The notes beneath the pieces were generated by a model. That model was not told the origin of the DNA. It saw nothing but the letters and a program-made list of their open reading frames with translations, and did not search any database. Made by a program: the position numbers and the translations under genes. Source: an uncultured Parasphingopyxis sp. (GTDB lineage: Bacteria > Pseudomonadota > Alphaproteobacteria > Sphingomonadales > Sphingomonadaceae). Taken from it: DNA of 7,559 nucleotides. This document shows, in pieces, positions 1 to 6,962 of this stretch; within the stretch, counting starts at the first letter, position 1, and each line of letters opens with the position of its first letter. The stretch is taken from assembly GCA_905479515.1 (NCBI GenBank), contig CAJQMX010000176.1:1-7559 (forward strand). The letters are read 5' to 3'.

Positions 1-578
1 CCGGAACGCGGCCACGCGGCAAGACGGCCAGTGAAGACGCCGCCAACCGCGAAAGCCTGCTCGCCGATCCCAAGGAGCGCGCCGAACATCTGATGCTGCT
101 CGATCTGGGTCGCAATGATGTAGGCCGCGTTGCCAAGGCGGGAACGGTGACGGTGACCGACAGTTACGGCGTCGAGTTTTACAGCCATGTCATGCACATT
201 GTCTCGAATGTCACCGGCGAACTCTCGCCAGGGCATGACGCAATCGACGCGCTCTTCGCAGGCTTTCCCGCAGGCACGGTATCGGGCGCACCCAAGGTCC
301 GTGCCTGTGAAATCATCGCCGAACTCGAGCCCGAAACGCGCGGTGCCTATGCGGGAGGCGTGGGCTATTTCTCCCCCGATGGCAGTATGGACAGCTGCAT
401 CGTGCTCAGGACGGCGGTCGTCAAAGATGGCACCATGCATATCCAGGCCGGTGCCGGCATCGTTGCCGATAGCAATCCCGAATATGAGCAGCGCGAATGC
501 GAGGCCAAGGCAGGTGCGTTGTTTGCCGCGGCGAGAGAAGCGGTCGAACGCGCTGACGAACCGGGGTTTGGGCAATGA
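1..578 (+). CDS. trpE: Anthranilate synthase component I, C-terminal part (5' end outside window)
   Basis: This is the chorismate-using subunit of anthranilate synthase. It makes anthranilate from chorismate with ammonia supplied by the TrpG subunit, the first committed step of tryptophan synthesis, in the cytoplasm. The frame is open from base 3 and gives 191 residues, where full TrpE proteins are about 500, so this is the C-terminal part of the chorismate-binding domain. It begins in the conserved GTRPRGKT block, followed by [24 protein letters not shown] (split here only by the window edge, not by mutation), then [25 protein letters not shown] and [13 protein letters not shown], all hallmarks of the family. 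PabB and isochorismate synthases share the fold, but these blocks and the trp genes downstream favour TrpE. Its TGA overlaps the ATG of the next gene (ATGA, 575-578). The partner trpG lies about 4.7 kb away instead of next door. Nothing looks damaged in the visible part. Confidence 0.96.
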   Translation, partial: GTRPRGKTASEDAANRESLLADPKERAEHLMLLDLGRNDVGRVAKAGTVTVTDSYGVEFYSHVMHIVSNVTGELSPGHDAIDALFAGFPAGTVSGAPKVRACEIIAELEPETRGAYAGGVGYFSPDGSMDSCIVLRTAVVKDGTMHIQAGAGIVADSNPEYEQRECEAKAGALFAAAREAVERADEPGFGQ

Positions 579-1690
579 AAATACCAGTCATCGCACTCGC
601 GCTATGCGGACTAGCCCAGCACGGCACCGCACAGGCCGGGCACAGCTTCACAGCCAGCCCATTTCGCCTGTTCGACATGGCAGAGCATATGACCGCCGCC
701 GTCACGCTTGGCGATGTGGATGGAGATGGCGATCTTGACGTTGCGGTGGCGAACGGTCGTCACTGGGCCGAACAGGATTATGTCTTTCTCAACGCTGGCA
801 ATGGCCGCCTGCTGGAGGCCGTACCGATCGGCATGACGCTTTCCCCCAGCTACGAAATTTTGCTCGGCGATGTCGATAACAGCGGGACTCCCGATGCGGT
901 TGTGATCCGCGACGACCTTCCGGCCCAGCTTTATCTCGGAGACGGGCGTGGGGGCTTCACCTTTGCCGCAACACTCCCCGGCTCGGGCAACAATACGCGC
1001 GACGCATTGCTCGTCGATATCGAGGGCGACGGCGATCTGGACATTGTCGTGGCACGCCGCCGCGAGACCGACCTGTCAATGCTCAACGATGGTACGGGCG
1101 GCTTTTCCGAGCCCGTTTCGCTGGGCGAAACGGTCGGGGCATCGACCTCGGTTGCTGCTGAGGACATTGATGGAGACGGAGATATCGATCTTGTCTTCGC
1201 GCGACGCGATGGCGAAGAATCGGCATTCTATCTGAACGATGGAGCTGAAGGCTTTTCCGAATCATCCCTGCCCGGCAGCATTGGTGACAACCGCAAAGTC
1301 GGGCTCGCCGATATGAATGGCGATGGCCATCTCGATATCGTGCTGGCCCGGATCGAATCCGTGAACCTCATCTATTACAACGACGGCCACGGCGCGTTCG
1401 GTGCACCTGCAGCCTTTGGTTCGGAAGAAAGTCGCAGCTACACCATCGCGCTCGCTGATCTCGATCTGGACGGCGATGTTGATATCGTCATCGGCAATGA
1501 TGAACAGCCGAACGAGGTTTTCATGAACGATGGTGCAGGCGGATTTGCGGGGCAGACACTGGGCGAGGAAGCCTTTGAAACCTATGACGTCGCTATCGGC
1601 GACATGAATGGCGACGGACTGCCCGATATCGTTTTTGCCAATTCAAGCGAGGCCAATGAGATTTACACCGGCAGGGCAGATACGGACTAG
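575..1690 (+). CDS. Exported FG-GAP/VCBS-repeat protein, probable seven-bladed beta-propeller
   Basis: This encodes 371 residues. Residues 1-21 look like a Sec signal peptide: Lys at 2, a hydrophobic run, and cleavage after AQA (21) or GTA (19). The rest is seven repeats, each with a DxDxDG-type calcium loop, starting at Asp 47, 99, 148, 197, 246, 295 and 343. Examples are [18 protein letters not shown] and DMNGDGLPD. Blades 1-6 carry an N(D/A)G-x-G-F type turn about 25 residues after the loop; blade 7 stops at EIYTG. Such repeats form calcium-binding propellers known from integrin alpha chains and bacterial surface proteins. No second domain, transmembrane segment or sorting signal is visible, so a free periplasmic or secreted protein is likely. 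The ATG overlaps the trpE stop by 4 bases, with only a weak GGGG ribosome-binding match at 563-566, suggesting translational coupling. Family assignment is firm, but ligand and function are unknown. Confidence 0.9.
   Translation: MKIPVIALALCGLAQHGTAQAGHSFTASPFRLFDMAEHMTAAVTLGDVDGDGDLDVAVANGRHWAEQDYVFLNAGNGRLLEAVPIGMTLSPSYEILLGDVDNSGTPDAVVIRDDLPAQLYLGDGRGGFTFAATLPGSGNNTRDALLVDIEGDGDLDIVVARRRETDLSMLNDGTGGFSEPVSLGETVGASTSVAAEDIDGDGDIDLVFARRDGEESAFYLNDGAEGFSESSLPGSIGDNRKVGLADMNGDGHLDIVLARIESVNLIYYNDGHGAFGAPAAFGSEESRSYTIALADLDLDGDVDIVIGNDEQPNEVFMNDGAGGFAGQTLGEEAFETYDVAIGDMNGDGLPDIVFANSSEANEIYTGRADTD
713..1627 (+). repeat. Seven tandem protein-level repeats with calcium loops (period about 147 bases)
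   Basis: The calcium-loop codons begin at 713, 869, 1016, 1163, 1310, 1457 and 1601. The spacings are 52, 49, 49, 49, 49 and 48 codons. The repeat is clear in protein but diverged in DNA, so it is an old duplication rather than a recent expansion. Loop 2 (DVDNSGTPD) is the most degenerate, loop 3 has Glu at the third ligand position, and loop 6 reads DLDLDGDVD; the others are close to consensus. Confidence 0.88.
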
Positions 1691-1715
1691 AAGCCGTAAC
1701 AGGATCGGGCTTCGC

Positions 1716-2891
1716 TCAATAATCCGGCAATTCAACCTCATCCGTCAGCCCGGCGCCCATGGCCCAGTCGGCAACCCAGCCGATCCCCATCGCCCGCGTC
1801 ACAAGGTTGCGTGCCACTATCCCGAACCGTGTGCGCGGCGCAAAGGCACCGGCGAATTGCAAGGCGGCTTTCTGTTTCTTCGCCAGAAAAGGCTGCAGCA
1901 GTGCTTCATACGCCGCGAAAGCCGTTACATGATCGCCGCCGGACCGCTTGAGCTCTCCGGCGAGCACATAAGCCTCTATCATCGCCAGTGCCGATCCTTG
2001 CCCAGCGAGGAAAGACGGCCCGGCCGCCGCATCCCCGATCAGGGCCACCCTGCCCTTTGACCAGCGCTCCATCCGCACCTGGCTGACTGTGTCCATATAA
2101 AGATCGCGAGCGCCATCGAGCGCACTCAGCATCGCGGGCACCTCCCAACCCATATCGGCAAATGATTCGCGGAGCCGGGCTTTTTCTGCCGCTTCGCCAT
2201 CCGGCAATCCAGGCCCTGCATCGTCAATATAGATCAAGAGGACAAGCGCCGATCCGTCACGCAATGTGAAGCGCGCCGCCTGTCGCCCCGGCTCGGAATA
2301 GCTCAGATAGATATCGGGATCGCGCGGGTGATACTCAGGCGCAATAAAGGCCGCGAATTTATAGCCGAGATAATGTTCAAACTGCTCTGGCGGACCGAAT
2401 TTCATGGCCCGTGTCGACGAATGAATACCCTCCGCGCCAATCACCAGATCAAACCGCCGGGGCGGTGCCTTGGCAAATGTGACGTCGACGCCTGCACCAT
2501 CATCATTCAGGCTGGCAATCTGATCGCCGAAAACCGTTTCAGCGCGGTTCGCGGCAGCGCGCACAAGCGCGGCTGACAATTCTCCGCGCGGCAGACTGAC
2601 AAAGCGGGCAGCGGTGGCCCGGTTGAAGACATCGGCTGAAAATCCGCCGGTTCGCTGGCCATTGCGGCCGACAAGACGGATTTCCTCAACTTGGTAGCCA
2701 ACCTCCATCAGCTCCGGCAGCAACCCCATCTTCTCGGCAATGTCGAAACCCTTGCCCCAGAAATCGATGATATAGCCACCGGTTCGCGGCTCCGGAGCGC
2801 TCTCGATAAGGGTTGGGCGATGGCCTGCCTGTGCAAGCCACCAAGCCAAGGTCGGGCCAGCAATTCCTGCGCCGCTGATCAGGATATCCAT
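1716..2891 (-). CDS. Class A FAD-dependent monooxygenase (PHBH-fold, UbiH/TetX-like)
   Basis: This 391-residue protein has the usual length and motifs of the FAD_binding_3 flavoprotein hydroxylases, which use NAD(P)H and oxygen to hydroxylate a small organic substrate in the cytoplasm. Residues 7-12 are the GAGIAG dinucleotide-binding turn, with Glu 30 at the end of the second strand for the FAD ribose. LPRGEL at 100-105 carries the conserved Arg. DLVIGAEG at 148-155 matches the DG motif but with Glu in place of the usual Asp. RVALIGDAAAGPS at 281-293 is the GD motif that contacts the FAD phosphate and ribose. The section GGYIIDFWGKG near 38-48 and the end LPDY resemble unassigned soil-bacterial members and, more distantly, TetX. 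Substrate cannot be read from sequence. The gene converges on the propeller gene with 25 bases between stop codons and is separated from the upstream peptidase gene by a terminator. No good ribosome-binding site precedes the ATG. Confidence 0.88.
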   Translation of the reverse strand: MDILISGAGIAGPTLAWWLAQAGHRPTLIESAPEPRTGGYIIDFWGKGFDIAEKMGLLPELMEVGYQVEEIRLVGRNGQRTGGFSADVFNRATAARFVSLPRGELSAALVRAAANRAETVFGDQIASLNDDGAGVDVTFAKAPPRRFDLVIGAEGIHSSTRAMKFGPPEQFEHYLGYKFAAFIAPEYHPRDPDIYLSYSEPGRQAARFTLRDGSALVLLIYIDDAGPGLPDGEAAEKARLRESFADMGWEVPAMLSALDGARDLYMDTVSQVRMERWSKGRVALIGDAAAGPSFLAGQGSALAMIEAYVLAGELKRSGGDHVTAFAAYEALLQPFLAKKQKAALQFAGAFAPRTRFGIVARNLVTRAMGIGWVADWAMGAGLTDEVELPDY

Positions 2892-2939
2892 GAGCCGCAG
2901 ATTAACGGATTTGCACCCTGCGGGCCAGCAACAGACACG

Positions 2940-2968
2940 AAAAACCCCGAAGCGTTTCCACTCCGGGG
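2940..2968 (-). terminator. Rho-independent terminator with GAAA tetraloop, downstream of the peptidase gene
   Basis: Read on the minus strand, arm CCCCGGAGTG, loop GAAA and arm CGCTTCGGGG form a 10-pair stem with two G-U wobbles, followed directly by TTTTT. It lies about 120 bases past the peptidase stop and about 50 bases before the monooxygenase start, so it should end the peptidase transcript and give the monooxygenase its own promoter. In the + direction the same hairpin is followed by a T-rich but interrupted tail (2970-2979), so weak termination the other way is possible. Confidence 0.82.
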
Positions 2969-2986
2969 CATTTCATTTTCAGCAGC

Positions 2987-3072
2987 TCGTCATGCCGGGC
3001 TTGATCCGGCATCCAGGGTCACGAGTGCCAACACCTGCCGCCCTGGACCCCGGATCAAGTTCCGGGTGACGA
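2987..3072. repeat. Imperfect palindromic intergenic element, 86 bases
   Basis: The outer arms 2988-3018 and 3041-3071 are inverted copies, 24 of 31 positions matching, and extend by one more pair at 2987/3072. A 22-base centre separates them. Each arm also folds on its own: left GCCGG/CCGGC around a 7-base loop, right CCCGGA/TCCGGG around TCAAGT. The shared core is CTTGATCCGG. The layout resembles non-coding interspersed palindromes (REP/BIME- or MITE-like) seen between genes in alphaproteobacteria; I recall similar sequences in that group but cannot check copy number here. It starts 20 bases after the peptidase stop codon. No target-site duplication is evident. Confidence 0.75.
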
Positions 3073-3091
3073 CAAGGGTGTCAGGAATTCG

Positions 3092-5164
3092 CTACCAAAT
3101 CCGCACGCGCTCTTCAGGCGGAATGTACATCGCGCTGTCCGGACCGACATTAAAGGCTTCGTACCAGGCATCGATATTCCGAACCGGCCCGTTGGCGCGA
3201 TATTGCTGCGGGCTATGCGGATCGGTGAGGATACGCTCACGCAGGGCGTTTTCGCGAATCAGCCCGCGCCAGACCTGCGCCCAGCTGAGGAAGAAGCGCT
3301 GGTCGCCGGTCAGGCCGTCAATCACCGGCGGTTCGCCATGGTCGGCAACGTAACGGCGATAGGCGGAATAGGCCATTTCAAGGCCGCCAAGATCGCCGAT
3401 ATTCTCACCCATCGTCAGCTGGCCGTTTACGTGCAGGCCCGGGATCGGTTCGAATGCGTCATATTGCGCGCCGAAGCGGGCAGTGCGCGCTTCGAACTCG
3501 GTTGCGGTTTCTTCGCTCCACCAGTCCCGGATACGCCCGCTGCCATCAAACTGCCGGCCCTGATCATCGAACCCATGGCCGATTTCATGACCAATCACCC
3601 CGCCAATCGCGCCATAATTGACCGCAGGATCGGCATTGGGGTCGAAGAAAGGCGGCAGCGATCCTGCAGCCGGGAACGTGATCTGATTGAGCAGCGGGTT
3701 ATAATAGGCGTTTACCGTTTGCGGGTTCATCGCCCAGAGTGAGCGGTCAACCGGATTGGGAAGCCGGGCAAGTTCAAGGTCGAAGGCGAACTGCCGTGCC
3801 CGCTGGACATTACCGAGCAGATCATCACGATCCACTTCAAGACCAGAATAATCGATCCAGTTTTCGGGATGGCCGATACGCGGCTCAAAGGCGGTGAGCT
3901 TGGCAACCGCTTCGGTGCGGGTCGCCTCGTCCATCCAGTCGCTATTCTCGATACGCTCCTGCAGGGCAGCGCGCAGATTGGCGATCAACTCTGTCATCTG
4001 GCGCTGCGACTCAGCCGGATAATGCCGGTCGACATAGACCTGACCGATGGCTTCACCGATATTGTCGTTGACCAGCGAAACACCGCGTTTCCAGCGTTCG
4101 CGCTGCTCGGGAACATCGTTGAGCGTGCGGCTGAAGAAATCGAACCGGGCCTGGTCAAACGCTGCAGGCAGATAGGAAGCATTGTCGCTGATGAAGTGGA
4201 AGGTCAGATATTCTTTCCAGGTATCGAGCGGAACAGAGTCGAGAAGCGCACCAGCGGCGGTGATTGCAGTGGTTTCGGCAGCGACAACCGTATCGACGCT
4301 ACCAAGGCCTGCGCCTTCCAGCCAGTTGGCCCAATCGAACTGCGGCGCAAGCTCAGTCAGCTGCTCACGGTTCATCGGGTTGTAGATTTGCTGGATATCG
4401 CGTTGGCGGGCCGGCTCCCACTGGCTCTCGGCGAGCTGCGTTTCGAGCGCGATGATCCGGTCTGCGCGCGCCGCGCCATCTGCGACACCCGCCAGTTCGT
4501 GCAGCTGGATAATATAAGCGCGATAGGCAGCGCGGAACGCTGCATATTCCTCACCATCTTCGAGATAATAATCGCGGTTCGGCATGCCGAGACCGTCCTG
4601 ACTGGCAAAGGCGATATAGCGGGTCGGGTCGGCCGGATCTTCCAGCGTGCCGACACCGACCGGTGAGGCATAGCCAACCGTGCCGAACAGAGCGAGCAGG
4701 TCCGCACGATCTTCAACCGCATCAATGCGGGCAAGATATGGCGCGAGCGGCGCGGTGCCGCGCGCTTCGATGGCATCCGTGTCCATCCATGCGCCGTAAA
4801 ATTCGCCAACCATCTGACCCATCGGACCCGCAGCGGCAGGATCGGCAGCAAGGTCGTTCAGGATCGCATGAACCTGATTTTCAGCGCGTTCGCGCAGAAT
4901 ATCGAAGGAGCCATAGCGCGCCCGGTCACCGGGAATTTCTGTATTCGCGATCCAGGTGCCATTGGCATAGCTGTTGAAATCGTCGCCGGGGCTGACCGAA
5001 AGGTCACGCGCGTCGAGATCGACACCCCAGTCTCCCAGTTCAGCACTACCGGCGGCGGGCGCTGCGGCTTCCGCCGCTTCTTCGTGGTGATCGGCAAGTG
5101 CCGGAGATGTTGCGGCAATCGCGAGTAGCGATGCGGCCGCAAGGGCAATATGGCGTGTGGTCAT
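3092..5164 (-). CDS. Secreted M13 family zinc metallopeptidase (neprilysin/PepO-like)
   Basis: This gene encodes 690 residues, typical for M13 peptidases, which cut short peptides on the outside of the cytoplasmic membrane. Residues 1-24 are a Sec signal peptide ending ALA, followed by a short His/Glu/Ala-rich linker. The N-terminal domain opens with PGDDFNSYANGTW (59-71). The catalytic domain has NAYY (485-488, substrate binding), zinc motif HEIGH (526-530, Glu 527 catalytic), ENIGD (587-591, Glu 587 third zinc ligand, Asp 591 orienting), and DPHSPQQYR with His 650 and Arg 656 at the spacing of neprilysin His711/Arg717. The chain ends RVRIW, like the family's CRVW but without Cys, and the whole protein has no cysteine. 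An in-frame ATG lies 17 codons upstream at 5215, but 5164 is preferred: AGGAG sits six bases before it and the signal peptide then starts correctly. It is divergent from trpG. The peptide substrate is unknown. Confidence 0.95.
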   Translation of the reverse strand: MTTRHIALAAASLLAIAATSPALADHHEEAAEAAAPAAGSAELGDWGVDLDARDLSVSPGDDFNSYANGTWIANTEIPGDRARYGSFDILRERAENQVHAILNDLAADPAAAGPMGQMVGEFYGAWMDTDAIEARGTAPLAPYLARIDAVEDRADLLALFGTVGYASPVGVGTLEDPADPTRYIAFASQDGLGMPNRDYYLEDGEEYAAFRAAYRAYIIQLHELAGVADGAARADRIIALETQLAESQWEPARQRDIQQIYNPMNREQLTELAPQFDWANWLEGAGLGSVDTVVAAETTAITAAGALLDSVPLDTWKEYLTFHFISDNASYLPAAFDQARFDFFSRTLNDVPEQRERWKRGVSLVNDNIGEAIGQVYVDRHYPAESQRQMTELIANLRAALQERIENSDWMDEATRTEAVAKLTAFEPRIGHPENWIDYSGLEVDRDDLLGNVQRARQFAFDLELARLPNPVDRSLWAMNPQTVNAYYNPLLNQITFPAAGSLPPFFDPNADPAVNYGAIGGVIGHEIGHGFDDQGRQFDGSGRIRDWWSEETATEFEARTARFGAQYDAFEPIPGLHVNGQLTMGENIGDLGGLEMAYSAYRRYVADHGEPPVIDGLTGDQRFFLSWAQVWRGLIRENALRERILTDPHSPQQYRANGPVRNIDAWYEAFNVGPDSAMYIPPEERVRIW

Positions 5165-5170
5165 GGCAAA

Positions 5171-5175
5171 CTCCT
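5171..5175 (-). promoter_or_regulatory. Ribosome-binding site that fixes the peptidase start
   Basis: The minus strand reads AGGAG, six bases, then the ATG at 5164. The in-frame ATG at 5215 has no comparable site and would put 17 polar residues ahead of the signal peptide, so this site decides the start. Confidence 0.85.
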
Positions 5176-5226
5176 GGAAGTTCAAAGGGATTTCGCGCTT
5201 GGAAAAGCTGTGCAAATATTAGGTGC

Positions 5227-5257
5227 ATTATCTAACTATGACAGCCGGTTTCTGCAA
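5227..5257 (-). promoter_or_regulatory. Candidate promoter for the peptidase gene
   Basis: On the minus strand TTGCAG (5257-5252) is followed after 17 bases by TAGATA (5234-5229), which overlaps the better box GATAAT (5232-5227, spacing 19). Transcription would start roughly 55-60 bases before the peptidase ATG. The matches are only partial, so this is a suggestion. Confidence 0.3.
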
Positions 5258-5324
5258 GCCGATTGCGCGGTTCGGCGAACGACAGGTCTTGGCGGCACGC
5301 GGCGAAGCGGATAGGCAGCAACCC

Positions 5325-5915
5325 ATGATCCTCGTCATCGACAATTATGACAGCTTTACCTGGAACCTGGTCCATTATCTGCGCGAGCTGGGCGCAAAGG
5401 TGGAGGTCGTCCGCAACGACGCGATGACGGCCAGCGAAGCCATGGCATCAGGGGCATCAGCCTTCCTGATCTCGCCCGGCCCCTGCACCCCCAATGAAGC
5501 GGGCATCAGCCTTGATCTGGTCGCCGCCTGCACCGAGGCCAAAACGCCTTTGCTCGGCGTATGTCTGGGCCATCAATCCATCGGTCAGCATTTCGGTGGC
5601 CAAGTGGTGCGCGGCGGCCTGATGCACGGCAAGACATCGCCGGTGACGCATGATAGTTCGGGCGTCTTCGTCGACCTCCCTTCACCCTTCACCGCAACCC
5701 GATACCACTCGCTGATCGTGCCAGAAGAGGGCTTGCCCGAAAGCCTTCTCATCAACGCACGCGGCCCGGACGGAACCGTGATGGGTTTTCGCCATGAAAG
5801 CCTTCCCATCCATGGCGTACAATTCCACCCTGAAAGCATCGCCACCGAACATGGCCATGCGCTGCTCGCGAATTTCATGAAGCTCGCCGGGATGAAGGCC
5901 AAAGAACTGGCCTGA
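5325..5915 (+). CDS. trpG: Anthranilate synthase component II, glutamine amidotransferase
   Basis: This class I glutamine amidotransferase releases ammonia from glutamine and passes it to TrpE for anthranilate formation in the cytoplasm. The protein is 196 residues, normal for a stand-alone TrpG. It begins [19 protein letters not shown], the family's signature N-terminus, which fixes the start at 5325 although the frame is open 34 codons further up. [12 protein letters not shown] (49-60) is the oxyanion loop. The catalytic triad is Cys 80 in GVCLGHQ, His 168 and Glu 170 in FHPES. An AGG at 5313-5315 is a weak ribosome-binding match. In many bacteria the same protein also serves PabB for 4-aminobenzoate synthesis; that dual use cannot be judged here. 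It is followed by trpD after 60 bases and is the first gene of the right-hand trp cluster, divergent from the peptidase gene. Confidence 0.95.
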   Translation: MILVIDNYDSFTWNLVHYLRELGAKVEVVRNDAMTASEAMASGASAFLISPGPCTPNEAGISLDLVAACTEAKTPLLGVCLGHQSIGQHFGGQVVRGGLMHGKTSPVTHDSSGVFVDLPSPFTATRYHSLIVPEEGLPESLLINARGPDGTVMGFRHESLPIHGVQFHPESIATEHGHALLANFMKLAGMKAKELA

Positions 5916-5975
5916 GCCGCGACCCAAGCAATTCTTTCTGGCCTTTGCGCGTCTCTCATGCTTTGACCCCGCGCC

Positions 5976-6962
5976 ATGACCAGTCTCCCCGATCCTTCCA
6001 CGCCGCTTGATGAAGCGACCGCTTACCAAGCCTTTGCCGACATGCTCGACGGCAAGCCGAGCGAAGAGGCGATTGAGCATTTCCTCACCTCGCTGACCGA
6101 GCGCGAAGAAACCTCTATCGAGATCGCGGCAGCTGCCTCTGCAATGAGCGAGCGGCTGATTGCCATTGAAGCGCCCGCCGGCGCGATTGATGTCTGCGGC
6201 ACGGGCGGCGACGGACAGCATACGCTCAACGTTTCAACCGCCGTTTCGATCGTCGTCGCGTCACTGGGCGTACCGGTTGCAAAACATGGCAATCGCGCAG
6301 CCTCCAGCAAGGCCGGGGCTTCCGATACGCTCGAAGCGCTGGGCATCGATCTTGATCATGCCGGCGAGATTGCTGAGCGCAGCTTGGCCGATCTTGGCAT
6401 CTGTTTCCTGCATGCCGCCAATCATCATCCGGCGATGAAGCGCATTACGCCGATCCGCAAACGCATCGGCAAGCGGACCATTTTCAACCTGATGGGCCCG
6501 ATCTCCAACCCTGCCCGCGTCACGCGGCAGCTGATCGGCATTGCCCGGCCGGACTATGTTCCCGTGTATGCCGAAGCGCTGCGCCAGCTGGGCGCGGACG
6601 GGGCCATGGTCGTTTCCGGTGAAGAGGGACTGGATGAGCTTTCCATCTCCGGGCCGAGCCGGATTGGCAGCTTTGGCAGCGTGGATGTTGGGGACAGCGT
6701 CACACCGGATGATGCCGGTCTCGATAGCTTTCCCATAGAGGCTATTCGCGGCGGCGAGGCAGACTTCAATGCGGCAGCGCTGTCCCGCCTCTTCGATGGC
6801 GAGGAAGGTGGCTATCGCAATGCCGTATTGCTCAACACGGCTGGCGCGCTGATTGTCGCGGGCCGGGCTGGCGGCTGGGAGCATGGCGTGGTGCAGGCGG
6901 CGAATGCTATCGATGATGGCGCGGCAAAGGACCTTCTGGCGCGCTGGGTGGGGTATCGATGA
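5976..6962 (+). CDS. trpD: Anthranilate phosphoribosyltransferase
   Basis: TrpD transfers the phosphoribosyl group of PRPP to anthranilate, the second step of the pathway. The 328-residue protein has the usual length and all main blocks: a helical N-terminal domain, then CGTGGDG (74-80) that binds PRPP pyrophosphate, NVST (85-88), [15 protein letters not shown] (103-117), the anthranilate-site region with Arg 161, [10 protein letters not shown] (171-180), and the metal-binding pair Asp 220-Glu 221 in GLDEL. The ATG at 5976 has no recognisable ribosome-binding site; an ATG 18 bases upstream is in frame but meets a stop after one further codon. The next internal Met (23) would remove part of the N-terminal helices, so 5976 is kept. 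The stop codon overlaps the trpC start (ATGA, 6959-6962), indicating coupled translation of the two genes. Confidence 0.96.
   Translation: MTSLPDPSTPLDEATAYQAFADMLDGKPSEEAIEHFLTSLTEREETSIEIAAAASAMSERLIAIEAPAGAIDVCGTGGDGQHTLNVSTAVSIVVASLGVPVAKHGNRAASSKAGASDTLEALGIDLDHAGEIAERSLADLGICFLHAANHHPAMKRITPIRKRIGKRTIFNLMGPISNPARVTRQLIGIARPDYVPVYAEALRQLGADGAMVVSGEEGLDELSISGPSRIGSFGSVDVGDSVTPDDAGLDSFPIEAIRGGEADFNAAALSRLFDGEEGGYRNAVLLNTAGALIVAGRAGGWEHGVVQAANAIDDGAAKDLLARWVGYR

Larger units (their letters stand above)
5165..5324. promoter_or_regulatory. Divergent control region between peptidase and trpG
   Basis: These 160 bases separate two divergent genes, so promoters for both are expected here. The section from about 5180 to 5240 is richer in A and T than its surroundings, with matches to minus-10 boxes on both strands, but no single convincing + strand promoter for trpG. 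I see no short ORF rich in Trp codons and no terminator/antiterminator pair, so attenuation is not supported. The frame ahead of trpG is open back to a GTG at 5223 but does not look like TrpG protein. Confidence 0.5.

Noticed and set aside
575..640. Lipoprotein signal around Cys 11 of the propeller protein
   Set aside because: The residues before Cys are L-A-L, a poor lipobox, and the stretch ahead of it is very short; ordinary signal peptidase I sites after residues 19 or 21 fit better.
1681..1698. Small hairpin TACGG/CCGTA at the end of the propeller gene as a terminator
   Set aside because: Only five pairs, an eight-base loop and no T-run follow it.
2691..3353. + strand open frame across the intergenic spacer
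   Set aside because: It runs through the monooxygenase start, the terminator, the palindrome and the peptidase C-terminus, and its protein looks random.
3869..4666. Long + strand open frame (265 codons) opposite the M13 peptidase
   Set aside because: It lies entirely within the peptidase gene on the other strand, has no recognisable motif, and is expected from codon bias in GC-rich DNA.
5258..5277. Inverted pair GCCGA/TCGGC upstream of trpG as an operator
   Set aside because: A five-base match in GC-rich DNA is expected by chance and there is no supporting second site.
5223..5324. Possible 34-residue N-terminal extension of TrpG from a GTG, or a trp leader peptide
   Set aside because: The family starts at [11 protein letters not shown]. 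The extension has no conserved sequence and no Trp codon, so it supports neither a longer TrpG nor attenuation.
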